Assembly (NCBI GenBank): GCA_964521285.1
Contig: CAZFQS010000017.1
Span: forward strand, 1 to 64,000
Reading direction: 5' to 3'
Length of the DNA stretch: 64,000 bases
Source: G020354785 sp964521285
Lineage (GTDB): Bacteria > Bacteroidota > Bacteroidia > Bacteroidales > UBA10428
Below are positions 9,801-18,871 of the stretch, piece by piece. The position numbers were made by a program, and so were the translations under genes. Every line of letters begins with the position of its first letter. The first letter of the stretch is position 1. Under the pieces are notes generated by a model, which saw only the letters and a list, made by a program, of their open reading frames with translations, was not told the DNA's origin and ran no database searches.

Positions 9801-9996
9801 CTTCTTTATCTGCAGTTTCATACAAACCAACTATTCCCTCTACTTCTATATTTATATCTGATAACGGATTATTATCTTCAATAGACAGGATTGTTCCGGA
9901 AACAATAATATTTTCCTGTGCCACTATATTATTGCTCAACAATTGAATAAATAAAACAATTGATAGTATCCGGAAAAATACTTTTATTACTTCCAT
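6877..9996 (-). CDS. SusC/RagA-family TonB-linked outer-membrane transporter (pair A)
   Basis: The 1039-residue protein has a signal peptide ending near residue 26 (IVAQ), a carboxypeptidase-regulatory-like domain (about 30-110), a plug with the family motifs LNIRGLNSI, PLYIVDGIEIS and VLKDASAKALYGARGANGV, and a 22-strand-type barrel ending in AGITIGL. It moves oligomers across the outer membrane with TonB energy and pairs with the SusD just downstream. The segment that normally reads EVVVVGYG is DVVLASGKKQK, so the TonB-contact region is atypical. The last residue is Leu rather than the usual Phe. It begins 34 nt after the two-FAS1 lipoprotein gene. Confidence 0.93.
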   Translation of the reverse strand: MEVIKVFFRILSIVLFIQLLSNNIVAQENIIVSGTILSIEDNNPLSDINIEVEGIVGLYETADKEGRFSIEVPSRDVTLLFSYPGYKDFSFYLNGKTELVIKMIPEGYPSTLDDVVLASGKKQKRFIAQSCEGFSDKDFRERPYSTAEKLLAGQVAGLNVTAFNGATGAGAFLNIRGLNSIYAGNQPLYIVDGIEISDISPGIVSVGVINSQLLNLNPEDIERITVLKDASAKALYGARGANGVIMIETYKGKKGSSEIDFTMSMGRNKIDNIIPLQNSEENRAYLIEMAGFQLQDSLLINNIYGDYLFNDTASSVYQKYNNSTNWPELIKRNGYCGNYHFRIRGGDEVSKYAFSVGFNDQKGVIINTGMQRLSARFNLDYILSDKLRIGNNLSFTRVTQDHQMQADSRYNPLLLSLKKPPITTPFIQNDEGVNTPSYEDYDIFGLSNPLAIGDNIRNEYLSTSINGILFGEYRLFNDILIYGSVGLDNFTQQERVFIPATGVAPYKDMERTSEQTYNANTLIDAKLEAKYHKKLNYIHNISALIGGQLINHQLKTRLGRSYNSPGDDFISLGQGSILDSLANNTFESRMLSVYGNIDYAFKERYLINATVRVDGSSRFGISNRFIVFPVIGVGWRINNEEFMEQTDWIDELKLRVSYGMTGNDNIGNYTSRLLYLPANYKNLGGVVYSQLANEKLKPEITSELNAGIDLSIFSQKVNLTVDVYDNTNTNMLVFNNLPLEVGFTNAFINNGKINNKGIEVGLDLNFSIRNIDWNFGANICYNRNKITEMPLKTPEIEVEYSGFTALAIEGQPLGVYYGYKTNGVFATDEEASALINGDMFSYTYEPFKGGDIKFSDLNDDGIIDANDKTYLGKAMPDLFGGIHTTIGFKGFELSALVDMQLGREVINAVRYELESMSGYSNQGAAVSRRWMQEGDITDMPRLAYDDPTGNNRFSDRWIEDGSFVRLRNIRISYDFSRKILKNIFLKKLRIFVGAENLLTISNYSGYDPEFYNLYNDFLSVDYASIPVSSFYNAGITIGL

Positions 9997-10030
9997 TGAA
10001 ATATATTTAATTATTAGTCATTTTTAACTC

Positions 10031-11620
10031 CTAAAAAACCGGTTCTAATATTATATTATCATAAATACCACTGTATACATCCACATGTGCAAATCTGAAT
10101 ACATAATCGCCAAACTCACTAACATCTATTGTTCCAAGATATTGATTCTGCCTGTAATCAGGATAATTCACAACATCATCCCTGTCAGCCATATCCAAAC
10201 CTGCCATAAATAACTGCGTTTTCCACGAAAACTCATCTTTTAAATTCCTGAAATAAACATTAATATTCTGACTTGAGTTTAATTTATCCCTCTGATAGTT
10301 TAATAGTACATTATATGTGCCTGAAACTACATTTCTGATTATGAACTCGATCCAGTCACCTTCTTCAACCGGCGTAAATGTAATTGCCATACCCTGATTA
10401 TCATATGTTGAAGAGGAAAATTGTTGATTTGTGGTCATATTAGTTATTTCTCCACGACCACCAATATTTACATCCTCATAGACTATTAAATAACCATAAA
10501 AGCTACTTGTAGGGACAACAGATATTCCATCCTCACATTCGCATATTATTTCTGCCTGTATGTAATTTGTATCAATATACAATACTCCTTCTAACTGGTG
10601 CACCAAACCATTAATGAATGACACATCGGACCTGGAATAATTTAATGTGATACCACCTGATGCTGAATTTAAGACAGGTATCGGTTGCCGCGGATCTGAA
10701 GATTCATCAACATGTATAATAGCAGAGCCATTCCTGGCAAATGTATTAAGATTTTCATTTTTATACATGTTAAAAGTTGTTTTACGGCCGGCGATTAAAT
10801 GGTATTTCATAAAATCAACCATGGCTTCATTTTTATCTGCAGCCTGCCCTTTATTATTATTCCATGCAGAATTTTCCAGCTCCTGCAAGGATGTAATGCC
10901 ATTATTAATTAGTACTTCATCCGGCTCAACAAACAAAGTAATATCCGGAATAAAAGAGGCTCCCGGAATATCAGATAACAAATAAGGTTGTGTTATCTTC
11001 TGTAATGTATCCATTAAACCGGCCGCAGCAAAAGCTTCAGCCATTATTGTAAACTCTCCTGTTGCAGTAAGATAATCGTAGATATTGTCAGGATGCGGTA
11101 CCAGTACTGCATCTATGCTATAGACAATCCCGTTAGAAACCTCCGCTGTGTTATAAACCAAAGCAGTTTTATTCAACACAACATGGTCTATTCCCTGCGA
11201 TAAATCAACAAAATGACGTATCCCGCTGACTGTTGTATCACCATGGCCTAACAGACCGGTATTCTGGGCTTTTAAAATTACTGAATTGAAGATAATGTGA
11301 AAATCCAAAAGCTCTTTTACCTGGTTAGTGTCCAATCCATCTATATCTTCTATACCTAAAGATGAGAAATATTCTTCAAAGGCAGAATCACTGGGTGCTA
11401 AAACAGTATATGATCCGTAAGTGTTAAGAAGTACGTCCAGCCCACCCTTTTCCAGTAATTTTGCCATATGCTCCAGGTCATCCTCAGAATTTACATAAGC
11501 AGTTATAAGTAATGACGATTTATCAGTGAACCTTATTTCAGTCTCATCTTCTTTACATCCCATGATAATTAACAACATACCCAGGAACGCCGCAAGAATT
11601 CTTCCTGTCATATTTTTCAT
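10031..11620 (-). CDS. Fasciclin (FAS1) lipoprotein with C-terminal beta-sandwich module
   Basis: From the ATG at 11620 the lipobox IIMGC gives a lipidated Cys at residue 22. An upstream in-frame ATG at 11653 would overlap the susD stop by 14 nt and give a poorer signal. The first FAS1 domain (about residues 25-175) has the classic YTVLAPSDSAFEEY and a closing NGIVYSIDAVL. The second (about 180-350) is divergent. The final 160 residues (GRGEITNM.., GDWIEFIIRN, GTYNVLLNYQ) look like a CBM6-type jelly roll. FAS1 domains act in adhesion. Its position between a SusD and the next SusC suggests a surface partner of both transporters. Confidence 0.8.
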   Translation of the reverse strand: MKNMTGRILAAFLGMLLIIMGCKEDETEIRFTDKSSLLITAYVNSEDDLEHMAKLLEKGGLDVLLNTYGSYTVLAPSDSAFEEYFSSLGIEDIDGLDTNQVKELLDFHIIFNSVILKAQNTGLLGHGDTTVSGIRHFVDLSQGIDHVVLNKTALVYNTAEVSNGIVYSIDAVLVPHPDNIYDYLTATGEFTIMAEAFAAAGLMDTLQKITQPYLLSDIPGASFIPDITLFVEPDEVLINNGITSLQELENSAWNNNKGQAADKNEAMVDFMKYHLIAGRKTTFNMYKNENLNTFARNGSAIIHVDESSDPRQPIPVLNSASGGITLNYSRSDVSFINGLVHQLEGVLYIDTNYIQAEIICECEDGISVVPTSSFYGYLIVYEDVNIGGRGEITNMTTNQQFSSSTYDNQGMAITFTPVEEGDWIEFIIRNVVSGTYNVLLNYQRDKLNSSQNINVYFRNLKDEFSWKTQLFMAGLDMADRDDVVNYPDYRQNQYLGTIDVSEFGDYVFRFAHVDVYSGIYDNIILEPVF

Positions 11621-11639
11621 TATATATACTTTTGATACT

Positions 11640-13193
11640 TTACTTTTCTTCATAATAAGGATTTTGCGTCAACATTCTGTTTAAGTCAAGCTCATCCCTG
11701 TGTATCGGGAAGTACCAGGATAAAGGTTTAAAAACCCTTGCTTTCCAAATGCCTTGCTCGCTTGGATAGGCTATTGCATCAGCAATCCTGTCAGCTATTA
11801 TTTCATAATTGTCCTGCCTTTTTGCAATTCGTACTAAATCAAACCATCTTTTCCCTTCGGCAGCGAATTCCCTGGCTCTCTCATCGAGTATCAATTCTTC
11901 AAGTGAGTTCTCATAGCCCGTCTCTATTGTTTCATTTGTATAGCCTGCTCTTTCCCTTATCTCCAGGAGTAAATCAATTGCCTGATCAGGTTGCTGCAGA
12001 CGATTAAGAGCCTCGGCTTTCATAAGTATAATATCTGCAAGCCTGTAAAATATCCAATTAGCATCATTTGAAAAAAGATCACGTGCATAAGTACTTCCTC
12101 CGCTCCTGTCCTTACCGGCCCATTTCCATATTATCTCCTTATTCTCAGCACTAAATGTGCCATTCGGACCTCTAAAGTCTTTTACAGAAGGATTTGCATA
12201 ATCATCACCTTCCCAATACTTATATGTCCTTGTATTTCTGTTTCTCCTGTTTGTGAAAAGAATATTGTCATCTCCAAAATCAGTAGTGAACCATGAGGCC
12301 AATTTACCTTCATCATAGTATGTTTTGCTGAACTGGAGCTCGAATATACTTTCGGTCGTGTTCCCCGGGAAGAAATTCAACATCCATTGACTGCCGCCAA
12401 CCAATTGAAAACGCGTATCATAAATAATCGAATCGGCATACACTACTGCGTTTTCATATTCCCCTTTGGTAAGATAGACATCAGTTAATATTGCCCAAAC
12501 CACTGGTTTTGTAACCCTGCCTTTCTCATAAGCTAATTTAATTGCCTCATTTTCAAATGTTAAATCATCAAAATCCGTCCTTACAATATCTTTTGCTCTT
12601 AATAAATCGGAAACAATTGAGTCGAGTACCTGGTCACCGCTGCTAGCCGGAATTGAAAATTCCTGCTGATCGTTATCAGAGGGATTTGTAATATATGGAA
12701 ATTCAAAAAATGTTCTGACAAGATAAAAATAAAGAAGTGCCCTTAAAGTGAGACATTCCCCGATATACTCATCCAGCTCTTCTTCTGAAAACGTATCATC
12801 GTTTTTCTGCGCTAATGGGGCAAATTTCAGCACCGTATTAACTTTGTTAATAGCAGAATATATCTCATGCCATCTGCAATACCAGTTATGCTCGTTAATA
12901 AGATGTTCATTGATATCTTCCAGTCCGCCCGGATCAATTGAAACTTTTACCAGTTCGCCACGAAGTTCACCCCACACAAAAAACTTAAGCACACAATCCT
13001 GTATGGAGTTATAAGAACCTATTATTGCAGATTCAACATCATCCTGCATCTTCCAGTATTCCTCCCTTATTTTGGAATCTTCAGGAAAAGTATCCAGCAT
13101 AGACTCGCAGGTAGAAAGGACAAACATTATTATTATTGACAGCAAATATTTATAGTTAGCTATGTTAAATTTCATATCCATAATTTTCATCAT
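11640..13193 (-). CDS. SusD/RagB-family outer-membrane lipoprotein (pair B)
   Basis: The start codon overlaps the stop of the upstream susC by one base (TAATG), a sign of translational coupling; further ATG codons lie at residues 2, 5 and 7. The lipobox VLSTC places the lipidated Cys at residue 29. The N-terminal region again contains GELRGELV, and the C-terminal RagB hallmark LILDERAREFAAEGKRWFDLVRIAKRQ lies near residues 435-460. The protein ends HRDELDLNRMLTQNPYY, the standard SusD ending with N-P-Y. Length (517 residues) is normal. Shared motifs with pair A suggest the two pairs arose by duplication and bind related ligands. Confidence 0.92.
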   Translation of the reverse strand: MMKIMDMKFNIANYKYLLSIIIMFVLSTCESMLDTFPEDSKIREEYWKMQDDVESAIIGSYNSIQDCVLKFFVWGELRGELVKVSIDPGGLEDINEHLINEHNWYCRWHEIYSAINKVNTVLKFAPLAQKNDDTFSEEELDEYIGECLTLRALLYFYLVRTFFEFPYITNPSDNDQQEFSIPASSGDQVLDSIVSDLLRAKDIVRTDFDDLTFENEAIKLAYEKGRVTKPVVWAILTDVYLTKGEYENAVVYADSIIYDTRFQLVGGSQWMLNFFPGNTTESIFELQFSKTYYDEGKLASWFTTDFGDDNILFTNRRNRNTRTYKYWEGDDYANPSVKDFRGPNGTFSAENKEIIWKWAGKDRSGGSTYARDLFSNDANWIFYRLADIILMKAEALNRLQQPDQAIDLLLEIRERAGYTNETIETGYENSLEELILDERAREFAAEGKRWFDLVRIAKRQDNYEIIADRIADAIAYPSEQGIWKARVFKPLSWYFPIHRDELDLNRMLTQNPYYEEK

Positions 13194-16100
13194 TAAAAGG
13201 TTAACTTTAAACCCAGGGTATATGATATTGAACGTGCGGTCTGGTATTTATCCATACCTACTGCCCAGGGATTGGTACTTGCGATAGATATTTCAGGATC
13301 CTGGCCTTTGTAATTTGTAAATGTTAAAAGGTTGTATCCATTTAGAAAAACACTGAGATTCTGCAGCTTAAATTTTTCCAGTAATTCCTGAGGAAGATTA
13401 TATGTAAGGGATAAAGTCTTTAAGCGCATATAAGATCCGTCCTCAACATACCTGTCGCTTCCTTCGTTATTGTGTGCATTTTCATCAAAGGTAACCCTTG
13501 GTATATCGGTAATATCACCTGATTTTCTCCATCTGCCCAATACGGATGTGGCCTGATTGGCGTTTTTATTAGCTCCACCTGGCATGGCTTCCAGGTTCTT
13601 CCGGGCTACGTTAATAACATCATTGCCTACCTGATACTGGAAAAAACAATCCAGTATCCATGCTTTCCATGCAAGCCTGGTCCCAAAACCCCCAAAAAAG
13701 TCCGGGTTGGCATCTCCTATTTTTACACGGTCAAGGTCATTAATCAGTCCGTCATGATTCAGATCAGAATATATAGCATCGCCTCCGACAAAGACATAAC
13801 CATTCCTGTCATTGTACCTTATTTCTTTTGGTTCACCGTCAAGTTCATAAACGATATTACCATTAGCGTCTTTTACTACTGCATCTTCATCTGTGGGATA
13901 AACCCCTTCGTATTTTAGTCCGTAAAAAGTACCTATAGGATCTCCCATAATTGCTTTTATAGGGTAGCCTTCTTCCCAGGTTACAGACATATTATTATCT
14001 TCCGGAAGATATACAATTTGATTTCTATTGGTAGAAATATTAAAATTAAAGCTCCATTTAACAGCTTTATCCAATATCCTGATGTCAGTTGAAAATTCAA
14101 TACCCCTGTTACGGACATCGCCGAAGTTTGTCCAGTATTTTTCAATACCTGTTGAAGCAGGTAAATTTCTTTCCATTAAAAGATCTTCTGTATATTTTTC
14201 ATATACTTCAAGTGTAAATGACCATCTGTTACTAAATAAATAAACATCCATACCCAGATTATTGGTTTTTGTAGTTTCCCATCTCAATGTATTTAGCTGG
14301 ATATTATCAGGTGTAACCCCGATCTTATCAAGATATCTGACATTGGCACTATACCTGCTGAAAAATAAATACTTGTCTTTAGGATCATTTCCTGCATAGC
14401 CCCAGGAATACCTGAACTTTAAATCATTAATAAATTCAAAGGCACTCATAAAAGGCTCGTCGGAAATTCTCCATGAAACAGCCAGAGTCGGGAATGTAGC
14501 ATAGCGATTAGAATATCCGAATTTCGAAGAACCTTCATAATTAAGAGTACCCTGAAGAATATAGCGGTCGAGTAAAACATAATGAAAGTTTCCCATAAAG
14601 GAATTAGTTTTGTATTCACCGGATCCTGAACTTAAGCTAAGCCAGCGGTTTGTTGCATCCATTCCTTCCAGAGCAAAAGAACCGGAGTTTGAACTCTCTT
14701 CAGTAAAGCTTTTTTCCTTCCACCAGCTCATTTTTGTGACACCCATAATTGTTATCAAATGAATATCTTTAATATTATGCTGATAAGAAAGAAGGTTTTC
14801 CTGTATAACATTCTGTGTGTTCCAATCGCTGATTTTTGAACGATTTACCATATTATCGTTCCAGTTCCGGTTTGTGGCTACACTTGGAATAAAATAATCA
14901 CTGTTATTATCTGAAAAATCAACAGAAATTCTGCTAGTAAAGTTAAATCTCTTAAAAATATCTAATATCAACTGGAGATTTGTCCTGAAACTGCTATTGT
15001 GTTTATTGTAGGAAACCAATTCTGTCCATGCATAAGGATTGTACTTGGTCCTGTCAAAAAGGTTATTCTCAAGATTAGGATTGGGAATATAATAATCATC
15101 CAGTACATTCCCGTCAACATCCCTTTTATAAACCGGCAAAAAAGACGGGTACATGCCTGCAGTTGCTGTGGGATTTTGTTTTTCATCAACCCACTTTTCC
15201 CAGATCTCACTGGTTACAGTTTTTGATCGAGTATAGCCCGTGGAAGATTTAAAACTCAATTTATCTGATATAGTGTAATCAAGGTTAAAACCTGTAGTCA
15301 GGCGATCATACCTTGTTCCGCTGGTAGTCCCTGTTTGATTGGTACTTCCCACACTAAAACTATACCTGGTTGTATTTCCTCCTCCTCTTAATGAAAAATT
15401 ATTATCAAAAGTATAGCCTGTTCTCTGAATTTCCTTCAGCCAGTCTGTGTTATTGTTATAATTATAATAGTCCTGTCTCGTTGGATCATCTCTCAATTCA
15501 GGATAGGAGGGATCATCAGGGTCTTCAACAAGATTCCCTCTGTTTTGCTCCCCTTCAAGAATCAAAATTTTCATATCATCCCCACTTAAAAGAGGTACAT
15601 TTTTAGGGGCATTCTGAATTGAAACATTACCGGTAAAAGTAACATCTGTCCTGTTTGTTTTTCCTCTCTTTGTCTTTATAAGAACAACGCCATTAGCCCC
15701 TTTCGAACCATAAATAGCAGTTGAAGCAGCATCTTTCAGAACAACTATTGATTCAATATCCGCGGGATTAACATCGGATAACGGACTATGGGCACTTGTA
15801 AGATCTGAAACATTGGTAAGACCTAATTTTCCTTCATAAGGAACATTATCAATAACAATCAAAGGTTCATTTGATGAGTTTAAAGAAGTATTACCCCTGA
15901 TTTTAATGGTATATCCGGCACCGGGATTACCCGAATTGGCAGTTATCTGGACTCCGGGAGCGCGTCCCTGTATCATTTCCGTTACTGAAGTTGCCGATGA
16001 GTTAACTACTTCTTCCAGGTCTAAATTAACTACCGCACTGGCTAAGTTTCGCTGATCAATATTCATATAACCATCTGAAACCTTCTTTTGCCCAACAACA

Positions 16101-16438
16101 ACAACTTCATCTATTTTGGTTGTTTCCCTTTCAAGCGCAACATTAATTACCGACTTATCCCCAACAGGTATTTCCTGTTTTGTATAACCCAGAAATGTCA
16201 CATGTAAAATTGTATTTTCTTCAGGCACCTGAATAGTATAGCGGCCATTAGGATCAGTAACTGTCCCTAATAAAATACGATTATTTACATTTTTTAAAAT
16301 AATATTAGCTCCGGGCAAAGATGAATTGTCAGACTTATCTGTAACAACACCTTTAATAATTTTCTGGGAATAAATAATGTTTGAAAATGCCAGAAGCAAA
16401 ACAAACACTAAATATTTTGAATTTCTATATATTTTCAT
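13193..16438 (-). CDS. SusC/RagA-family TonB-linked outer-membrane transporter (pair B)
   Basis: The signal peptide ends near residue 24 (IIYSQ). A carboxypeptidase-regulatory-like domain (KGVVTDKSDNSSLPGANIILKN onward, about 28-110) leads to IDEVVVVGQKK, a modified TonB-contact segment, then a plug with TIKIRGNTSL, PLIVIDNVPYEG and VLKDAASTAIYGSKGANGV. The barrel ends YTLGLKLTF with the canonical C-terminal Phe. At 1081 residues it is full length. The gene follows a four-domain FAS1 lipoprotein after 95 nt and is fused at its stop to the susD start. Substrate unknown. Confidence 0.93.
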   Translation of the reverse strand: MKIYRNSKYLVFVLLLAFSNIIYSQKIIKGVVTDKSDNSSLPGANIILKNVNNRILLGTVTDPNGRYTIQVPEENTILHVTFLGYTKQEIPVGDKSVINVALERETTKIDEVVVVGQKKVSDGYMNIDQRNLASAVVNLDLEEVVNSSATSVTEMIQGRAPGVQITANSGNPGAGYTIKIRGNTSLNSSNEPLIVIDNVPYEGKLGLTNVSDLTSAHSPLSDVNPADIESIVVLKDAASTAIYGSKGANGVVLIKTKRGKTNRTDVTFTGNVSIQNAPKNVPLLSGDDMKILILEGEQNRGNLVEDPDDPSYPELRDDPTRQDYYNYNNNTDWLKEIQRTGYTFDNNFSLRGGGNTTRYSFSVGSTNQTGTTSGTRYDRLTTGFNLDYTISDKLSFKSSTGYTRSKTVTSEIWEKWVDEKQNPTATAGMYPSFLPVYKRDVDGNVLDDYYIPNPNLENNLFDRTKYNPYAWTELVSYNKHNSSFRTNLQLILDIFKRFNFTSRISVDFSDNNSDYFIPSVATNRNWNDNMVNRSKISDWNTQNVIQENLLSYQHNIKDIHLITIMGVTKMSWWKEKSFTEESSNSGSFALEGMDATNRWLSLSSGSGEYKTNSFMGNFHYVLLDRYILQGTLNYEGSSKFGYSNRYATFPTLAVSWRISDEPFMSAFEFINDLKFRYSWGYAGNDPKDKYLFFSRYSANVRYLDKIGVTPDNIQLNTLRWETTKTNNLGMDVYLFSNRWSFTLEVYEKYTEDLLMERNLPASTGIEKYWTNFGDVRNRGIEFSTDIRILDKAVKWSFNFNISTNRNQIVYLPEDNNMSVTWEEGYPIKAIMGDPIGTFYGLKYEGVYPTDEDAVVKDANGNIVYELDGEPKEIRYNDRNGYVFVGGDAIYSDLNHDGLINDLDRVKIGDANPDFFGGFGTRLAWKAWILDCFFQYQVGNDVINVARKNLEAMPGGANKNANQATSVLGRWRKSGDITDIPRVTFDENAHNNEGSDRYVEDGSYMRLKTLSLTYNLPQELLEKFKLQNLSVFLNGYNLLTFTNYKGQDPEISIASTNPWAVGMDKYQTARSISYTLGLKLTF

Positions 16439-16533
16439 GAGCTAATAGTTTTTATTCTATTGTTTTTACAGGCTTTCCAAAGAGCTTTTTAAGCGAACAG
16501 GCGAAACTTTTAATAATGTTTTACTATAATTTA

Positions 16534-18684
16534 TTATTCATTATCAGGATATTGCTTTACAGGGGGCGTCAATACCTTATCAATATGATGAATTACCCCG
16601 TTCATGGTTTCAATATCATAAGTAGAAATAATATTGGCCTTATCACCTTCCTGGTTTGCTATTGTCATCTCGTTTCTATCAAATTGTAACCATGCATAAT
16701 GGTCTTTATCAAAGATATTGTCAGGAGAATAAACAATATCTTTATACACTGTCACAAATTTACTGCTATCTTCCGGCAGAGGATTATCAGCTTTTCTTTG
16801 AAAACTTCCTTCCGAATAAAGCCTTGTTTTGACAATATGGTACTGGCCTATATCCTGCCATACAGAAACAGAATCATAATCCTCCAAAGCATTGGCATCT
16901 TTATAGTCCTGTAATGCCTGATCAGTCGGAACAAACACTGTAAAACTGTTATTACCGTCACTGCGTCTCAACAAATAATCCAGATTCTCATCAGTAGTCT
17001 CGTTCCATGCCCATGTTTCCAAAATAAGCCTGAAATTACTGGTTTCCTCAGTATTAGCCAGGTAATTGGAAACAGTCATTTTCGGTTGAACCGGCATTTG
17101 CTCCAGTGTATAAGCATAACCATTTTCCGTCTCCTGGGGATCAAAGCATGTAATATCACTATTTATTGCGCCATTGTCAAACATCAGGAAATTCCCCGAG
17201 CGTGTAGGGTACCATTTATAAGTATTCATATCTTCAGGCCTGATAATATAATTAGGAATAATCATATAATTCAGCAGTGAATCTATCTGCTTTGACAGCA
17301 TCCTGAATCCGTCCTTATAATAACTCATTTCTCCCGCTGCACTCAGGCGGCGTTCAATACCATAATTTTCCAGGGCCGTATTAGTAGGTACAAAAAAAGT
17401 AAACCTGGCATCTTTATACTTTAGATAATCGATAAAATCGGAATTACTTTCATATAACATTTCGAGAAACCATGAGAATTTTATATCCAGCATCGGTACT
17501 TTAACAACTGTTGTAAAAGCCGATGATAAAAGAAGATTATTAATCACATATACAATGCCGTTGCTTGCAAATACTTTCTCGGAAATATCGGGATTAACTA
17601 TGGTATCCCCTAAAATGTTTATTACTCCTGATTGAATATCGGATAGCCACTTCCTGCCAAATATGATGTATTCGGATAATAAATACACAGCCGTAACATC
17701 CGGAACAGAATCGAATGAATTATAAAAACTTGTAAGCACTGTGTTCTGAACAAAATCATCAAAGGTCCCTATTGCCGGACATAAAATAGTGCCCACATTA
17801 TTGTCTGATGCAAAATTAAAACTATACATATAATCCTTATAAAAAATAGAATCAGTTCCTTCTATTTCTCTCAATTGCAGTAACACGAATTTTTCAAGAA
17901 GATTGGAATAATAGGGATTTTTCTCTGCCAGAATCTTATCTATGGCGGGCCTGACTTCCAGAACCTTGTTAATCCCATGTATAACCCCGTTTTTTGCAGG
18001 AATATCCCTTTTATCTAAAGATATTTGAGCTCCTTCGATATTAAAATCACCGGGAGCTACTCCGTATATATCCTGGTAATCCTGGCTCATCTTGTACTTA
18101 TCAATATACTCCTGGGTATACACACTTAAAACCTTATAACCGGGACGGACTTTTCTATCTAATTTAAAATTCCTGTCATAATACCAGTAATCGGGTTCTC
18201 TATATCTGGAGCCGAAGCGGTACACATCATTAGACTGATAATTCACATTAATTAATTCTTCTTTTTCATCAATATACTTGTCAAAGTCAATTTTAAAATA
18301 CATATTAAAAAGTATATGACCGTTAACAAGCTTATATATGGCAAGTGAATCATCAGCATTACTCATGTCATAATCATCTATTGATAATTTTCCCTGGCTT
18401 GTTAAATATTCCGCTATAGCTTCATTGGTCGGAGCAAATACAGTATAAAGCCCTGAGGTATTAATTGCCCTTTTTAAAACCGGTATTTTATCAATAGCCT
18501 TGGTGAATTCGCTGAAGTCAGGTTCGTTTTTTAATTGCTCATAAATAGGACCTGCCAGGCCTTCAGGAGTGTCATAGTATCCGCCAAATTCCTTGTTGCA
18601 ACCGTAAAAAAGCAATAATATCAGAAAAAAATTCCTTGCCAGATGTAATAAACTTCTTGTGTTAAAGAAAATATTCTTTCCCAT
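16534..18684 (-). CDS. Multi-domain fasciclin (FAS1) lipoprotein
   Basis: The lipobox LLFYGC puts the lipidated Cys at residue 29. About four FAS1 domains can be traced by their H1-like motifs: GLYTVFAPTNEAI near residue 80, a degenerate copy near 290, FTFFVPTNTAL near 420 and NSFTVFVPTDQAL near 580. The matching closing motifs are GVIHGINKVLEV, NGIVYVINNLLL and GVIHHIDKVLTP. Such proteins mediate adhesion at the outer surface. It is the first gene of the long minus-strand train, preceded by about 190 nt containing a REP-like hairpin. Being first before two SusCD pairs, it may be the exposed ligand-capturing or cell-contact component. Confidence 0.85.
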   Translation of the reverse strand: MGKNIFFNTRSLLHLARNFFLILLLFYGCNKEFGGYYDTPEGLAGPIYEQLKNEPDFSEFTKAIDKIPVLKRAINTSGLYTVFAPTNEAIAEYLTSQGKLSIDDYDMSNADDSLAIYKLVNGHILFNMYFKIDFDKYIDEKEELINVNYQSNDVYRFGSRYREPDYWYYDRNFKLDRKVRPGYKVLSVYTQEYIDKYKMSQDYQDIYGVAPGDFNIEGAQISLDKRDIPAKNGVIHGINKVLEVRPAIDKILAEKNPYYSNLLEKFVLLQLREIEGTDSIFYKDYMYSFNFASDNNVGTILCPAIGTFDDFVQNTVLTSFYNSFDSVPDVTAVYLLSEYIIFGRKWLSDIQSGVINILGDTIVNPDISEKVFASNGIVYVINNLLLSSAFTTVVKVPMLDIKFSWFLEMLYESNSDFIDYLKYKDARFTFFVPTNTALENYGIERRLSAAGEMSYYKDGFRMLSKQIDSLLNYMIIPNYIIRPEDMNTYKWYPTRSGNFLMFDNGAINSDITCFDPQETENGYAYTLEQMPVQPKMTVSNYLANTEETSNFRLILETWAWNETTDENLDYLLRRSDGNNSFTVFVPTDQALQDYKDANALEDYDSVSVWQDIGQYHIVKTRLYSEGSFQRKADNPLPEDSSKFVTVYKDIVYSPDNIFDKDHYAWLQFDRNEMTIANQEGDKANIISTYDIETMNGVIHHIDKVLTPPVKQYPDNE

Positions 18685-18835
18685 GTGTTTATGCTATTAT
18701 AACTTATTAATCTTTACATGCATTTCTGTAAAAAACGGTAGATTCACCCAGAAAAAAATAATCACATAAATTAACAAAATTTACTAAACAAGAGAAAAAA
18801 AAATCACGATTATTTTCAAATAGGAAAGGGGAGAA

Positions 18836-18871
18836 AAGGGTACAGCGCCCTTTCAAGGGCGCTGTACCCTT
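18836..18871 (-). terminator. REP-like palindrome and probable terminator of kbl
   Basis: Perfect 17-bp arms at 836-852 and 855-871 of this kilobase (18836-18852 and 18855-18871) contain AAGGGTACAGCGCCC. The hairpin ends one base before the kbl stop codon, and on the minus strand it is followed by a short T-rich tract. The remainder of 18685-18835 is AT-rich with no further element visible and probably carries the promoter of the FAS1 gene train. Confidence 0.7.
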
